This document shows positions 17,389-26,240 of a DNA stretch of 64,000 nt, piece after piece (position 1 is the first letter of the stretch; every line of letters begins with the position of its first letter). The position numbers were made by a program, and so were the translations under genes. The stretch comes from JACKDX01 sp964640175 (GTDB taxonomy: Bacteria; Myxococcota_A; Polyangia; Polyangiales; GCA-016699535): positions 186,001-250,000 of the forward strand of contig CAZXFW010000001.1 in the NCBI GenBank assembly GCA_964640175.1. The letters run 5' to 3'. The notes below the pieces were generated by a model that worked only from the letters and a program-made list of their open reading frames with translations, did no database searches and had not been told where the DNA came from.

Positions 17389-18942
17389 ATGGCAACCAAG
17401 CTCTTCGGACGGCGCCATTGTCTTTGGGCCGCGTGGGTTGGCGTGCTGGTTGGCATGATTGGCCCGTTTGCGCCTTCGGCTGTAAGTGCACAAACGCAGC
17501 AAGCCCCTGTCATGTCAGGCGGGGGCCTGAGCGCAGACAATCCGACGGGGCAAATACGTTATATTGTTGAAAAGATTGATGTTTTAGGAAATCGGTATAC
17601 CTCCAGTCGGATCATTAAAGATTACTTAGAGCTTCATCCTGGTGATGTCATTGACGTGGACGATCCCCGTTTTGAAGCGGTGCGCTGGCGGCTATTGGGG
17701 ACGGGGTATTTCGATGCGGTTCGGCTAAGGCTTGCTCGTGGCAGCCAGCGGGGACGGATAGTGCTGGTGGTCGAGGTAGAGGAGCGTAATACCTTTATTA
17801 TTGATCAGGTGGCGATGGGTATTGCCGAAGGTGTGCGTAACAGCACCGACCGGTCTGCGGAAATCGAACCATACTTCGGATTGAGCGTGACCGAGCGCAA
17901 CATGTTTGGGCAAGGGCTTGGGCTGACGGCCGCAACTGCACTGGCACCTTCTCAGCAAGGGTTTCGCTTAAGCGTGGATTATCCGCGTGCTGTTAATCGA
18001 GATCTTTCACTCCATGCGATGGCATTTTTTAACAATGCCAGAGAATTTTTCGGAGGAGATGATGTGTTGGTTAGCATTCAATGCCCTCCTGTGGATGCCA
18101 ACGATCCGGAACCATGTCCGGAAGAGGTACAGTCCAAAAATGCTGTAGTTAAATACAAGCGTGTAGGCTTGAGCTTTGGCACAGGCCAAGACATCGGCAA
18201 TGCGTTGCGTTACACCTTGGATTGGCAAGGCGAGTTGATCGATGTCTCGACCATGCCTGATGCTGCTACCGAGCTTCGAGGCGATGAAGTGGTTCCCATC
18301 GATTTTTCGATCAATCCGGATCAAAGCTGGATGTCGATGGTTCGGTTTGGCTTGAGTTACGATCGACGCAACAATCCAGCATTAACCACGAGTGGACTCT
18401 GGATCAATTTTCGCGGCGACTTAGCCACGCAAGTCTTGTTGAGTGATTATGATTTTGTACGCTTGCAGCTTCAGGTCAGGCATTGGTTTGCATTGCCATG
18501 GAAGCATGTGTTGCGTGTGGGTGCCTATGGAGGTGTCATTTTTGGCAGAGCCCCGTTTTTCTACAAGTTCTATGTGTCAGATTTAAGCGATCTGCTTCCA
18601 TCGCGCATGTTGGAGTTAAATTTTGATCGTCGAACTCCACCTAGCCTGTTGGGTACTTCTGTCAAAGAAATGCGCAGCGAAGACATTGCTGCCAGAGTTG
18701 ACCTTGAATATGCCTACCCCCTGCATAGAGCGAGTAAAGGTACGCGTGCCGTCGATTTGTTTTTAGGAGGCGGGCTTTACTTTTTGGCGTCACGTCGAGA
18801 TTTAGAGGTTTCGATACCAGGGTATGATGGATTTTCGAGCATTCCCATAGATCTCACGTTTGACTTTGGAGTGCGGATCGATACGGACGTGGGCGTTTTT
18901 CAAGTGGCATTTTCCAACTTGTTAGGATTTCTCGTTCTGTGA
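17389..18942 (+). CDS. POTRA-containing outer-membrane barrel protein (BamA/TamA-like)
   Basis: Omp85-superfamily protein, normally inserting or exporting proteins at the outer membrane. A signal peptide ends SAVSAQ near residue 30. One POTRA-like domain follows (about 55-135: IRYIVEKIDVLGNRYTSSRI and the segment after it). The rest is predicted beta-barrel with alternating aromatic strands, ending in FSNLLGFLVL. At 517 residues with a single POTRA it is shorter than BamA (five POTRAs) and so not the main BAM protein. A GAGGA site favours the Met at 17389 over 17374. The stop overlaps the next start by 4 bases, opening a three-gene coupled operon. Confidence 0.8.
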   Translation: MATKLFGRRHCLWAAWVGVLVGMIGPFAPSAVSAQTQQAPVMSGGGLSADNPTGQIRYIVEKIDVLGNRYTSSRIIKDYLELHPGDVIDVDDPRFEAVRWRLLGTGYFDAVRLRLARGSQRGRIVLVVEVEERNTFIIDQVAMGIAEGVRNSTDRSAEIEPYFGLSVTERNMFGQGLGLTAATALAPSQQGFRLSVDYPRAVNRDLSLHAMAFFNNAREFFGGDDVLVSIQCPPVDANDPEPCPEEVQSKNAVVKYKRVGLSFGTGQDIGNALRYTLDWQGELIDVSTMPDAATELRGDEVVPIDFSINPDQSWMSMVRFGLSYDRRNNPALTTSGLWINFRGDLATQVLLSDYDFVRLQLQVRHWFALPWKHVLRVGAYGGVIFGRAPFFYKFYVSDLSDLLPSRMLELNFDRRTPPSLLGTSVKEMRSEDIAARVDLEYAYPLHRASKGTRAVDLFLGGGLYFLASRRDLEVSIPGYDGFSSIPIDLTFDFGVRIDTDVGVFQVAFSNLLGFLVL

Positions 18943-19613
18943 GGCACGTAGTTACAGTCTTAGCAGGCCTTTGGCTTACACTTGTGTGTTATCCAACAGC
19001 CTATGCTCAGGATACCGCAACGCTTAGTCAACGGCGTTTTGGTGGCGGCTGGGTTGGACAGGAGCTATCTGTTGATGTTTCTGTAGCAGATTTTTTAAAC
19101 CGTGATGTCCAACACAAGTTACGAAGTGGCTTACCACAGACCCTTGTCATGCAAACGGTTGTGTATACGGATAAGTCAAAAAAACCTTTGGTCGCTTATG
19201 CACAAACATGTCGTGTGGTGTTTGATATTTGGGACGAAATTTACCGCGTTGAGCGACTTACGCCGCGACAACAAAACACGTTTTTACTGCACACTCCCGC
19301 TGAAATTTCCAAAGTGTGCTTGGAACTTCAAAAGGTTCGTTTGGGAAATGCTGGCATCTTTCAAGATCGTGTTGGCGACAGCGTATATGTGGGGCTGTTG
19401 GTCGAGCTTAACCCTCTTTCCGAAAAAACTGTCGAACGCATCCGACGGTGGCTTGTGCGTCCTGGTGGTAGCAAAGGCTTAGCAGACGATAGTTTCTACG
19501 GCTCATTTGTCAGCCTGTTTGTTAATCCGAGAATCGGTACAGCAGACCGTACCTTGCGCATTCGCTCTCAAACCATGCAAGTGCCTGGGCGAAAAGGAGT
19601 GAAGCGCCCATGA
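18939..19613 (+). CDS. DUF4390 domain protein, exported
   Basis: A 224-residue protein with an N-terminal signal peptide (LTLVCYPTAYAQD) and a body matching the DUF4390 pattern as I know it: LSVDVSVADFLNRDVQHKLRSGLPQTLVMQTVVY, then a tryptophan- and arginine-rich centre. DUF4390 has no established biochemical function. In many delta-proteobacteria it lies next to an NtrY-type kinase, as here. GTG start; both ends overlap neighbours by 4 bases, so it is translated in step with the barrel protein and the kinase. A periplasmic input to the kinase is an attractive but untested idea. Confidence 0.75.
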   Translation: MRHVVTVLAGLWLTLVCYPTAYAQDTATLSQRRFGGGWVGQELSVDVSVADFLNRDVQHKLRSGLPQTLVMQTVVYTDKSKKPLVAYAQTCRVVFDIWDEIYRVERLTPRQQNTFLLHTPAEISKVCLELQKVRLGNAGIFQDRVGDSVYVGLLVELNPLSEKTVERIRRWLVRPGGSKGLADDSFYGSFVSLFVNPRIGTADRTLRIRSQTMQVPGRKGVKRP

Positions 19614-21136
19614 TTCGGCTTAGCCGCTTTGAGCGTAAAGTGTTATGGCTCATGGTGGCAGTCACCTGTGCGCCCTTGATAGCTGCGCTCATCTTAGGCC
19701 AAGTTGCACTGCGTGAAAATTATCAATTGGGTCTTAATGAGCGGGTGTTGGGGTCGCTTCAGCGGTATCTCGCCGTGTATCAAGAACACCTTGAACTGTT
19801 ACGTGATCAAGCAGAACAAGAAGCCGATGCCGTAGCCAATCATTGGCGCGTCCGTGCTGCGTTGGAGCAAGGTGATGCCAAACGTATTGCAACTGTGCTT
19901 GAACAGGTGATAGCGAATCGTGCTTCGATTGTAGCCGTAGCAGTGCAGATGCCGAAAGGTCAGGATAAGGTGGTTGTTAATAAAGCATCCACTAAGCCAA
20001 GCCATACAACCAAAGTGTTTGTACGCGAGCTCGACAATGACAGGGCTATGGTTGTGACAGTCAACGTGCCTCAATGGATGTTCAAGGAATATACAGAGGC
20101 GGGACAGTTTGTGCGGGACTTTGAAGTGTTGGTGCGTGGCACTTCCTATATCTCGAACCGATACCTTGCTGTGTATGCCATGCTCGTCTTGGCAGTGATT
20201 GCGGCTGCATTGGGATTAGGAATATGGGGTGCACGCCAAGTGACACGCCGAGTCGCCTTGCTTGCTTTGGCAACCCAACAAGTGGGTGCAGGTGACTGGA
20301 CCGTGCAAGTGCCGTTGTCGGGCAATGACGAAATCACAGCGTTGACTCAAGCATTTAACACCATGGTCCGGGATATGCGCGAATCACGAGACAGGATTGC
20401 GTATTTGCAGCGTATCAGTGCGTGGCAAGACGTCGCGCGCCGGCTGGCTCATGAAATTAAAAATCCACTAACGCCTATTTTATTGGCGGTCCAGGAACTC
20501 GACACAGGATTTGACACGGTTAAGGACCCAACCTATGCCCATAAACTTAAAGAGGCTCGTAGCATTGTGGAAGAAGAAGTGGCCACCCTTAAGCGGCTGG
20601 TTGAGGAATTCAGAACGTTTGCAAAATTGCCTTCGGTGCAGCCTGAGCTCATGGACCTCCGAAGCTTTGTACAACAGGCAACCCGCACGTTGTGGTTAGG
20701 CAAAGAACGCGAGGCCGACCAAGCGGCCGACATTCAGATTGACATCGAGCTTGGCCAAGATGCTATTCCCGTCAAACTGGATGCGATGTTGCTGAAGGGA
20801 TGCCTCGACAATTTAATTCTCAATGCGCGTCAAGCGATCGAAGCCCAGAAAGCTCCGGCCAAGAAAGGTCACATCCGAATCTCTACGCGTCGAACAGCGA
20901 CCAAGGGCATTATAGAAGTGGAAGATGATGGCCCTGGTGTATCAATTGAGTATCAAGAACGAGTCTTTGATCCTTATCACACCAGTAAGCCCACAGGGAC
21001 GGGACTAGGCTTAGCCATTGTAAAGAAAGTGGTTTTAGAGCATGGAGGGGATGTATATTGTACACGCTCTACGTTGGGTGGTGCTTCATTTGTGATACAT
21101 TTGCCCTTGGATCTTAGTGCGCGTGTGCTAAGCTAA
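19610..21136 (+). CDS. NtrY-like membrane histidine kinase
   Basis: A 508-residue sensor kinase. A first membrane helix (about 12-32) and a second (about 185-207) enclose an extracytoplasmic sensor loop. They are followed by a HAMP linker and a HisKA domain with phospho-acceptor His in RRLAHEIKNPLTP. The ATPase domain has N box LDNLILNARQAIE, G1 DDGPGVS and G2 GTGLGLAIVKKVV. The HEIKNPLTP motif and HAMP place it in the NtrY/NtrB-like class that normally signals to NtrC-type activators. It is the last gene of the coupled operon, and a terminator follows at once, so no partner regulator is encoded beside it. Confidence 0.93.
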   Translation: MIRLSRFERKVLWLMVAVTCAPLIAALILGQVALRENYQLGLNERVLGSLQRYLAVYQEHLELLRDQAEQEADAVANHWRVRAALEQGDAKRIATVLEQVIANRASIVAVAVQMPKGQDKVVVNKASTKPSHTTKVFVRELDNDRAMVVTVNVPQWMFKEYTEAGQFVRDFEVLVRGTSYISNRYLAVYAMLVLAVIAAALGLGIWGARQVTRRVALLALATQQVGAGDWTVQVPLSGNDEITALTQAFNTMVRDMRESRDRIAYLQRISAWQDVARRLAHEIKNPLTPILLAVQELDTGFDTVKDPTYAHKLKEARSIVEEEVATLKRLVEEFRTFAKLPSVQPELMDLRSFVQQATRTLWLGKEREADQAADIQIDIELGQDAIPVKLDAMLLKGCLDNLILNARQAIEAQKAPAKKGHIRISTRRTATKGIIEVEDDGPGVSIEYQERVFDPYHTSKPTGTGLGLAIVKKVVLEHGGDVYCTRSTLGGASFVIHLPLDLSARVLS

Positions 21137-21144
21137 GTCAGATC

Positions 21145-21186
21145 AAGGCTTGGGCCAGGCTTCGTCAGGTTGACCCAGGCCTTTTT
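21145..21186 (+). terminator. intrinsic terminator after the NtrY-like gene
   Basis: AAGGCTTGGGCC at 21145 pairs with GACCCAGGCCTT at 21172 with two weak positions, enclosing a 15-base loop, and runs into TTTTT. It follows the kinase stop by 9 bases and separates the operon from the Fic-fold gene. Confidence 0.7.
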
Positions 21187-21198
21187 AAGCTGCTAGGC

Positions 21199-22065
21199 TT
21201 GCAACGACTCTGGGGCACATCCCCCGACATTTGGAGAGAAGTTATTACAGCTGCACAGTTACAGAGCACTTCTACAGCAACGGTAGAGCCTGCAAACTAT
21301 GTCACCCGACAAAGTTTGGAAGAGCGGGTGTGTTTACTTAGAGAGCTGATGAGTGAAGCGGACGTTGAGGATCAAGCACTCTTTCGTGAGCGTCTGACCA
21401 TGTCATGGATTTACCATGACAGTGCACTGGAGGGGAACGTATACACGCCCCATGAGCTCAAGGCGGCGATTGATAACCAGATCGTAAGTGATACATCATT
21501 GATCCCGGTCTACGACGAGATTCGGCAACATCAGCAGGCGATTGAACTGGTGCGTCAGCTTGCAGAGAAAAAGCGACTGCCACTCAATTTAGACGTGTTG
21601 CACAAGATATACGCGATCATGGATCCGGAAGAAACCGACCATAAAGGTCTTCCAAAGTATCGCAAGGACATTCCGCTACACCGTTTGTATTTTCACGAGA
21701 TTGCGCCACCTGATAAAATCGCCTCGCGCATGCGTCAGGTGATGCAGGGGCTTAATACCGCAGAGACCAAGCGCAGTGTGCATACGGTGCGCATGGTCGC
21801 CAAGCTCCAGTTTCAGCTGTTACAGGTGTACCCATTTCCTAAGCACAGCGGGAAGATTGTGCGGTTGTTTACGAACTTGATGCTGTTACGGCAGGGGTAC
21901 CCTCCATGCATTATTCATGCCACGGATAGGCAGCGATACTACGAGGCGCTCAAGACCTCGGATGCTGCGTTGGCGCATTTGATATCGGAGTCGCTCTCTG
22001 CTGGAATTGAAAGCGCAATTAAGTATTTTGAAGACCGTCCCCAAGGTGGCGCCCAGAGCGCCTGA
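21199..22065 (+). CDS. Fic-fold protein with degenerate catalytic motif
   Basis: Fic domain proteins transfer AMP or other phosphate-containing groups to target proteins. This 288-residue protein keeps the fold outline: an inhibitory-helix-like SALEGN at 75-80, YRKDIPLHRLYFHEIAPP in the flap region, and a core loop at 211-222. That loop reads YPFPKHSGKIVR where the catalytic consensus is HPFx(D/E)GNGRxxR. The catalytic His is Tyr, and the acidic metal ligand, the anion-hole Gly-Asn and the first Arg are all changed. It is therefore probably not an AMPylator, although the loop is otherwise intact. The likely start is TTG; no in-frame ATG lies near the N-terminus. It stands alone after a terminator, convergent with the DUF2079 gene. 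Confidence 0.82.
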   Translation: MQRLWGTSPDIWREVITAAQLQSTSTATVEPANYVTRQSLEERVCLLRELMSEADVEDQALFRERLTMSWIYHDSALEGNVYTPHELKAAIDNQIVSDTSLIPVYDEIRQHQQAIELVRQLAEKKRLPLNLDVLHKIYAIMDPEETDHKGLPKYRKDIPLHRLYFHEIAPPDKIASRMRQVMQGLNTAETKRSVHTVRMVAKLQFQLLQVYPFPKHSGKIVRLFTNLMLLRQGYPPCIIHATDRQRYYEALKTSDAALAHLISESLSAGIESAIKYFEDRPQGGAQSA

Positions 22066-22108
22066 TGAGGGGTGTCGCAAAAAGATGGGACTGAGTGCTT
22101 AGCACGGG

Positions 22109-23968
22109 CTAAGGCGTCTGAGAGGTTCCTTTTAGGAGGGGCACATCGACGGCGTCTGGGTCGGATGGTTCAGGGCGCGCGCCACTGGAACGGATCGTGC
22201 CAATACGAAGCCCGTGGGTGCGAATGGCGAGCGCTTGGGCCTGGGTAAGAACATGGCGTGTCTCGGCGAGGTCGCCTCGGCGTAAATGGGCCGGGGAGAA
22301 CAGTCCGTCAAATGGAAGTACCACGTTGGGTGGTTTGCGCTCATGGCCAATGCGAAGTGCAAGATCGGAAGGACAGGGTGCGTGAGCATAGAGCTTCAAT
22401 AAAAGCGTGTTATTTTTCAAGGTTGCATTGACGGCCGAGAGGCATGACGTGAGCGCGACACCGTGAGCAGGAACATTGCGTTTGAGAATGTAAGTAGCTG
22501 CATAAGGCCCAGTGCGTGCTTGAGGGCCATGTTCTAGAACTGCAAAATCGAGATTTGCAAAACGCAGTACGTAGTCAGAGCGTGATAACCAGTCGCGGGT
22601 GCTGGGGTCTTGTGCGGTGCGTAACACCGTTCCATCTGAAGTGTAATGTTGGCGGTAGGCCATATCGAGTAACACAAACTTGGTGTTCATATCCGGAGGC
22701 GGTCCGCGGTGTACGCGATCGCGTTCTGCTAGATGTGAAAGCAATGCATCGGGAGCTTGCACGCTCGCGTCTGAAGAAACCAACGTTAATGCTTGGCGTG
22801 CATGAAAGGAGCGGGCGTCGACGCGAAAGTCAGTGGCTTGGTAATCGTGTGACCACGGCATGCCTCCAAATAGAACATGCGTGGTGATTGAAGCACCAAA
22901 CACGAGGATCAGGGGCAGAGATTTCAGGGAAACCCACAGGGGTTTAGCTGCGTGTGCAAGGCGTTGGCTTACAACGTGGGCACCGTCAATCGCCGCAATC
23001 ACAATAAAAGGAAGTGCTGGCGTTAAATAATGAGAATCCAAACGGGTGACACCCGGAAACTCTGAAAGAAAATTAATAGCAAATGTAGGAAGGGCTAAAA
23101 TCAACCATTGAGGCCGTAGCCACGGAAATACCAGTCCAACGGTAAGTGCGACGCTCGGGATGTACCAAGCACGTGAAGATGCAGACAGGTGTGTCCACAG
23201 CTCAAGAGGATGTGTTATCAAATACCAAGCCACGTGCGGCAAGCTTGTGCCCCACTGGCCAAAGTGAAGAGACAGTGAACCGTGATGAGGGCCAAAAAGG
23301 GGCAACATCACCAGCGAGAACAGTGCAAAATAGATAAGTGAATAGAGCGCAATTTTTTTTCCAAGCGCACGCAGTTCAAGCGATTCGGTTCGCATGGCTA
23401 AGCATCCAAACAAGAATGTCACCAACGCGAAGTCTTCACGGCAGCATAAAATGGCAATGATGCTCCATTTAAACATTTGCGAGGCTCGTTGATCCAAGGC
23501 ATATGCCGCCCATGCCATAGGGAGCACAGCCAATGTGCCTGGATGAAACTCGTCAGTGACAACATGTCCAAGGTTGGGATGCAAAAGCCAAACCATGGCA
23601 GTGACAGGTGCAGCCCATCCACCAAAACGGTGCGCGGCAAGCTTAGCCAATGGCCATGCGGTGAGGGAAACAATGGCTGCTTGTGCAATTAGTAAAACAG
23701 GCACCACATCAAACAACGTTCCCAGTATTCCCAGAGGCAAAAGCACCGGCGAAAGATGCACGCCCCAAAACCAAGCGCTTACAAAGGGATCCCATAAGTT
23801 GGCGTGCGCGTAACCCCACGCCATGCGGGCGTACATGGCCAAGTCAAATGTGTGATTGTGGAAAGTAAGCCAGCGGCGGAAAGCCTGAAAACTCAGTAAG
23901 GCAGTGCTTAAAGACACCAGTCCCGCAACAAGTCTGGCGTAAGGAAGTGTAGATCTAAAAGACAACAT
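22109..23968 (-). CDS. DUF2079 multi-spanning membrane protein
   Basis: A polytopic inner-membrane protein of about 619 residues with 9-11 hydrophobic segments in its first 370 residues and a soluble C-terminal third. The N-terminal FDLAMYARMAWGYAH and HLSPVLLPLGIL follow the DUF2079 pattern as I know it. That family resembles GT-C glycosyltransferases that use lipid-linked sugars, but no member here has a known substrate. The frame opens at TTG 23992; ATG at 23968 (MLSFRSTLP) is preferred. No neighbouring polysaccharide genes help. Confidence 0.8.
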   Translation of the reverse strand: MLSFRSTLPYARLVAGLVSLSTALLSFQAFRRWLTFHNHTFDLAMYARMAWGYAHANLWDPFVSAWFWGVHLSPVLLPLGILGTLFDVVPVLLIAQAAIVSLTAWPLAKLAAHRFGGWAAPVTAMVWLLHPNLGHVVTDEFHPGTLAVLPMAWAAYALDQRASQMFKWSIIAILCCREDFALVTFLFGCLAMRTESLELRALGKKIALYSLIYFALFSLVMLPLFGPHHGSLSLHFGQWGTSLPHVAWYLITHPLELWTHLSASSRAWYIPSVALTVGLVFPWLRPQWLILALPTFAINFLSEFPGVTRLDSHYLTPALPFIVIAAIDGAHVVSQRLAHAAKPLWVSLKSLPLILVFGASITTHVLFGGMPWSHDYQATDFRVDARSFHARQALTLVSSDASVQAPDALLSHLAERDRVHRGPPPDMNTKFVLLDMAYRQHYTSDGTVLRTAQDPSTRDWLSRSDYVLRFANLDFAVLEHGPQARTGPYAATYILKRNVPAHGVALTSCLSAVNATLKNNTLLLKLYAHAPCPSDLALRIGHERKPPNVVLPFDGLFSPAHLRRGDLAETRHVLTQAQALAIRTHGLRIGTIRSSGARPEPSDPDAVDVPLLKGTSQTP

Positions 23969-24074
23969 AGAATCCGATGAATTTGACGACAATTTGCCAG
24001 CCTATTGGAAGTATTGGTAGTCAGGGTCTAGCGGGGCCTTGGGTCGCGCGAATGTGTGTATAGGGGTTTTAGCC

Positions 24075-24947
24075 ATGTGTGTTCGAGGAAGTTTCTTTCT
24101 TTTGGGGTTTGTATTCATGGTGCCATCGGTTGTGCAAGCACAAGCGGGTGCGGCAACGATGGAGACAAGCCGAGGAGTGGGATTAGGCACGGGAGTACGT
24201 GCTTCGGCAATGTCCACTTCGGCGTTACTTTACAATGCTGCGAGCATGCCTCTAGGGCGCTCCTATCATATTGAAGGCACAGGGGCTTATGAGCCGCAGG
24301 CCGGCCGGTTTGGTGTTATGGCGGCAGCCACAGATTCCATGCTCAACGAGAATTTTTCAGCGGGTCTGGCTGCACGGGGTATTTTTAGCGACGGCGAACA
24401 GGGGTATTCCGGCTTTGATGGGCGCCTTGGTGTAGCGGTGCCCATTGCGGACGTGGTGGGTATTGGCTTAGCTGCGCGGTATCTGAATCTTTCATCGCAA
24501 GGGCTGCCAGCCGGTCAAAGCGATACGGCACCCGATGGCTTCACCATGGATGCTTCATTGCGAGTGACACTGGCTAACACGATTCAACTTGCTGGCATGA
24601 TTTATAACTTTATCGATCTGGATTCGCCGTATGCCCCGGTTACAGTGGGTGGTAGCGCGTCTTTTCAATTGATGGATAGCTTTACGGCAGGTGGAGATGT
24701 GCTGTTTGACTTGACGAGTTATGACAGCACCAAGATGCAAGTCGGTGGTGGCGTAGAATATCTGGCCAACGGAGCTATTCCGCTTCGTGTGGGGTATTTT
24801 TACGACGCTGGCTTGGATGTCCACGCGATATCAGGTGGACTGGGTTATATCTCTCAGTCCGTTGGTATCGAGTTTTCCATTCGGCAGCAGCTCTCAGGAG
24901 AAAACGACACCTACCTGATCAGCTCATTGCGTTATTTTGTGTACTGA
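24075..24947 (+). CDS. predicted outer-membrane beta-barrel protein
   Basis: A 290-residue exported protein. The start at 24075 follows an AGGGG site; the signal peptide ends VVQAQA. After the signal the sequence is regular amphipathic beta strands with Gly and aromatic residues, ending in Tyr. The segment STSALLYNAASMPLGRSYHIEG recalls the NPAG-containing N-terminus of PorV/FadL-like barrels, but the match is weak and I do not assign a family. It overlaps the convergent MaoC gene by 16 bases. Probably a small surface porin or barrel of unknown cargo. Confidence 0.65.
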   Translation: MCVRGSFFLLGFVFMVPSVVQAQAGAATMETSRGVGLGTGVRASAMSTSALLYNAASMPLGRSYHIEGTGAYEPQAGRFGVMAAATDSMLNENFSAGLAARGIFSDGEQGYSGFDGRLGVAVPIADVVGIGLAARYLNLSSQGLPAGQSDTAPDGFTMDASLRVTLANTIQLAGMIYNFIDLDSPYAPVTVGGSASFQLMDSFTAGGDVLFDLTSYDSTKMQVGGGVEYLANGAIPLRVGYFYDAGLDVHAISGGLGYISQSVGIEFSIRQQLSGENDTYLISSLRYFVY

Positions 24948-25771
24948 GCAAAGGCGTTTCCAAAGACGTAGTCTGTTGGCTTTTGCGTCGTGTAAGCGCG
25001 CAAAATGACTTTGCCGTCCTCGTGCCAGCCTTCAACGATAAGTGTATCGCCGGGGTACACTGGATTACGAAATTGGCCTTGCAAAGACGTAAGCTTGGTG
25101 GGGTCATCCCCACACGCGTGGTGCAACACCGCGCGTCCCACAATGCCGTAAGTACATAAACCGTGTAGAATTGGGCCTCCAAAGCCCACCTTTTCACCCA
25201 AGGCAGGATCGGCATGCAAAGGATTGAGATCCCCACTTAGGCGGTAAAGCAATGCTTGCTCTGGGCTGATGGCCTGCTCAAACTGCCAGTCTGGAGCACG
25301 TTCGGGAGGCCTGACTTGTCCTCGCCGAGGCGGAGGCGAGCCTCCAAACCCACCATCGAGGCGATAGAGGATGGACCATTCGGTTTCAGCAAGCAGAGTT
25401 CCAGACTCATTGCGGGTTTCGGTCGTGATGATGGCTTGTGCCATACGCTTGAGGTCGTAAAGACCGCTCACTTTGCCAATGGTTTTGACAGTGCCGGCGG
25501 GTGCAAAAGGCTGATGCAGGCTGATGCGTTGGCTTCCGTGCACCACACCCTCAAGATTGCCCCCAATGCCCGCAAATAAAGCTTCCGCGGCGGCAAATGC
25601 GGGCACTACGGCAAAGGTGGGCATGACTTTGGGGCCCCGGCCTTCATAGAGAAAATCGAGTTCTTCGCGTGTGGCCCCAATGCCTAGCGCATAAAGCACG
25701 GCGTCTTGCCACCGGTAGCTGTAGAGCAGCTCAGGGGTGGTTTTGCCTAAGGCCTGAGGATTGAGGGCCAT
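24932..25771 (-). CDS. MaoC-family (R)-specific enoyl-CoA hydratase/dehydratase
   Basis: Double hot-dog hydratase of the MaoC/hydratase-2 type, acting on enoyl-acyl-CoA or acyl-ACP. The 279-residue protein has a degenerate N-terminal hot-dog half and a catalytic C-terminal half. The latter has the hydratase-2 motif: YRLSGDLNPLHADP (Asp and His) and GGPILHGLCTYG. This layout matches the hydratase domain of eukaryotic multifunctional enzyme 2 and its bacterial homologues. It is 11 bases downstream of rpsU on the same strand. Confidence 0.88.
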   Translation of the reverse strand: MALNPQALGKTTPELLYSYRWQDAVLYALGIGATREELDFLYEGRGPKVMPTFAVVPAFAAAEALFAGIGGNLEGVVHGSQRISLHQPFAPAGTVKTIGKVSGLYDLKRMAQAIITTETRNESGTLLAETEWSILYRLDGGFGGSPPPRRGQVRPPERAPDWQFEQAISPEQALLYRLSGDLNPLHADPALGEKVGFGGPILHGLCTYGIVGRAVLHHACGDDPTKLTSLQGQFRNPVYPGDTLIVEGWHEDGKVILRAYTTQKPTDYVFGNAFAQYTK

Positions 25772-25782
25772 AGGGTCCGAAC

Positions 25783-26016
25783 CTAAAACCGGGTATCAAA
25801 CTGCCGAACGCGTTTGCGCCTACGACGGGCAGCTTCAGCCGATTTTTTACGCTTTTTGACCGATGGCTTCATGTAATGACGGCGCCGCTTAAGCTCGCGT
25901 AAAATGCCTTCAGAGGCCATTTTGCGCTTCAGGTGCTTGATTGCGCGGTCCACCCCTCGGTCGCCTACGATAATCTCAAGAGGTCTGGATTCCACCGGTT
26001 CGGGAGCATCTACCAT
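25783..26016 (-). CDS. rpsU: 30S ribosomal protein S21
   Basis: Small-subunit protein near the mRNA-binding platform. The 77 residues carry the S21 core EIIVGDRGVDRAIKHLKRKM, with ELKRRRHYMKPSVKKRKKS after it, and a strongly basic tail. A short acidic N-terminal extension (VDAPEPVESRP) precedes the usual start of the family. It is followed 11 bases later by the MaoC gene. The 224-base gap upstream (26017-26240) shows no gene or recognisable element. Confidence 0.93.
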   Translation of the reverse strand: MVDAPEPVESRPLEIIVGDRGVDRAIKHLKRKMASEGILRELKRRRHYMKPSVKKRKKSAEAARRRRKRVRQFDTRF

Positions 26017-26240
26017 GTTTAAGTCACCACCTTACAGCCGGGTCAGAGCCCGCTCACACGTCAAGGGTGCGCACCCTGCCACAAACTCGGGCAAACGGCA
26101 AGTCAGCGCCTAGAGGCGTTCCAGAAAGGGATTGGCTGGTGCGCACGAGAGGAACCACCGGCAACGATCGAGCCAGGCGCTTAGCGCTCAGCAATTCATG
26201 CGCGTGGATCTTGGGGTATGGCCGATTTAAGCAATGACTA

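Noticed and set aside
22095..22112. Hairpin CTTAGC-ACGG-GCTAAG between the Fic-fold and DUF2079 genes as a terminator
   Set aside because: The stem is only six pairs and no T-run follows on either strand.
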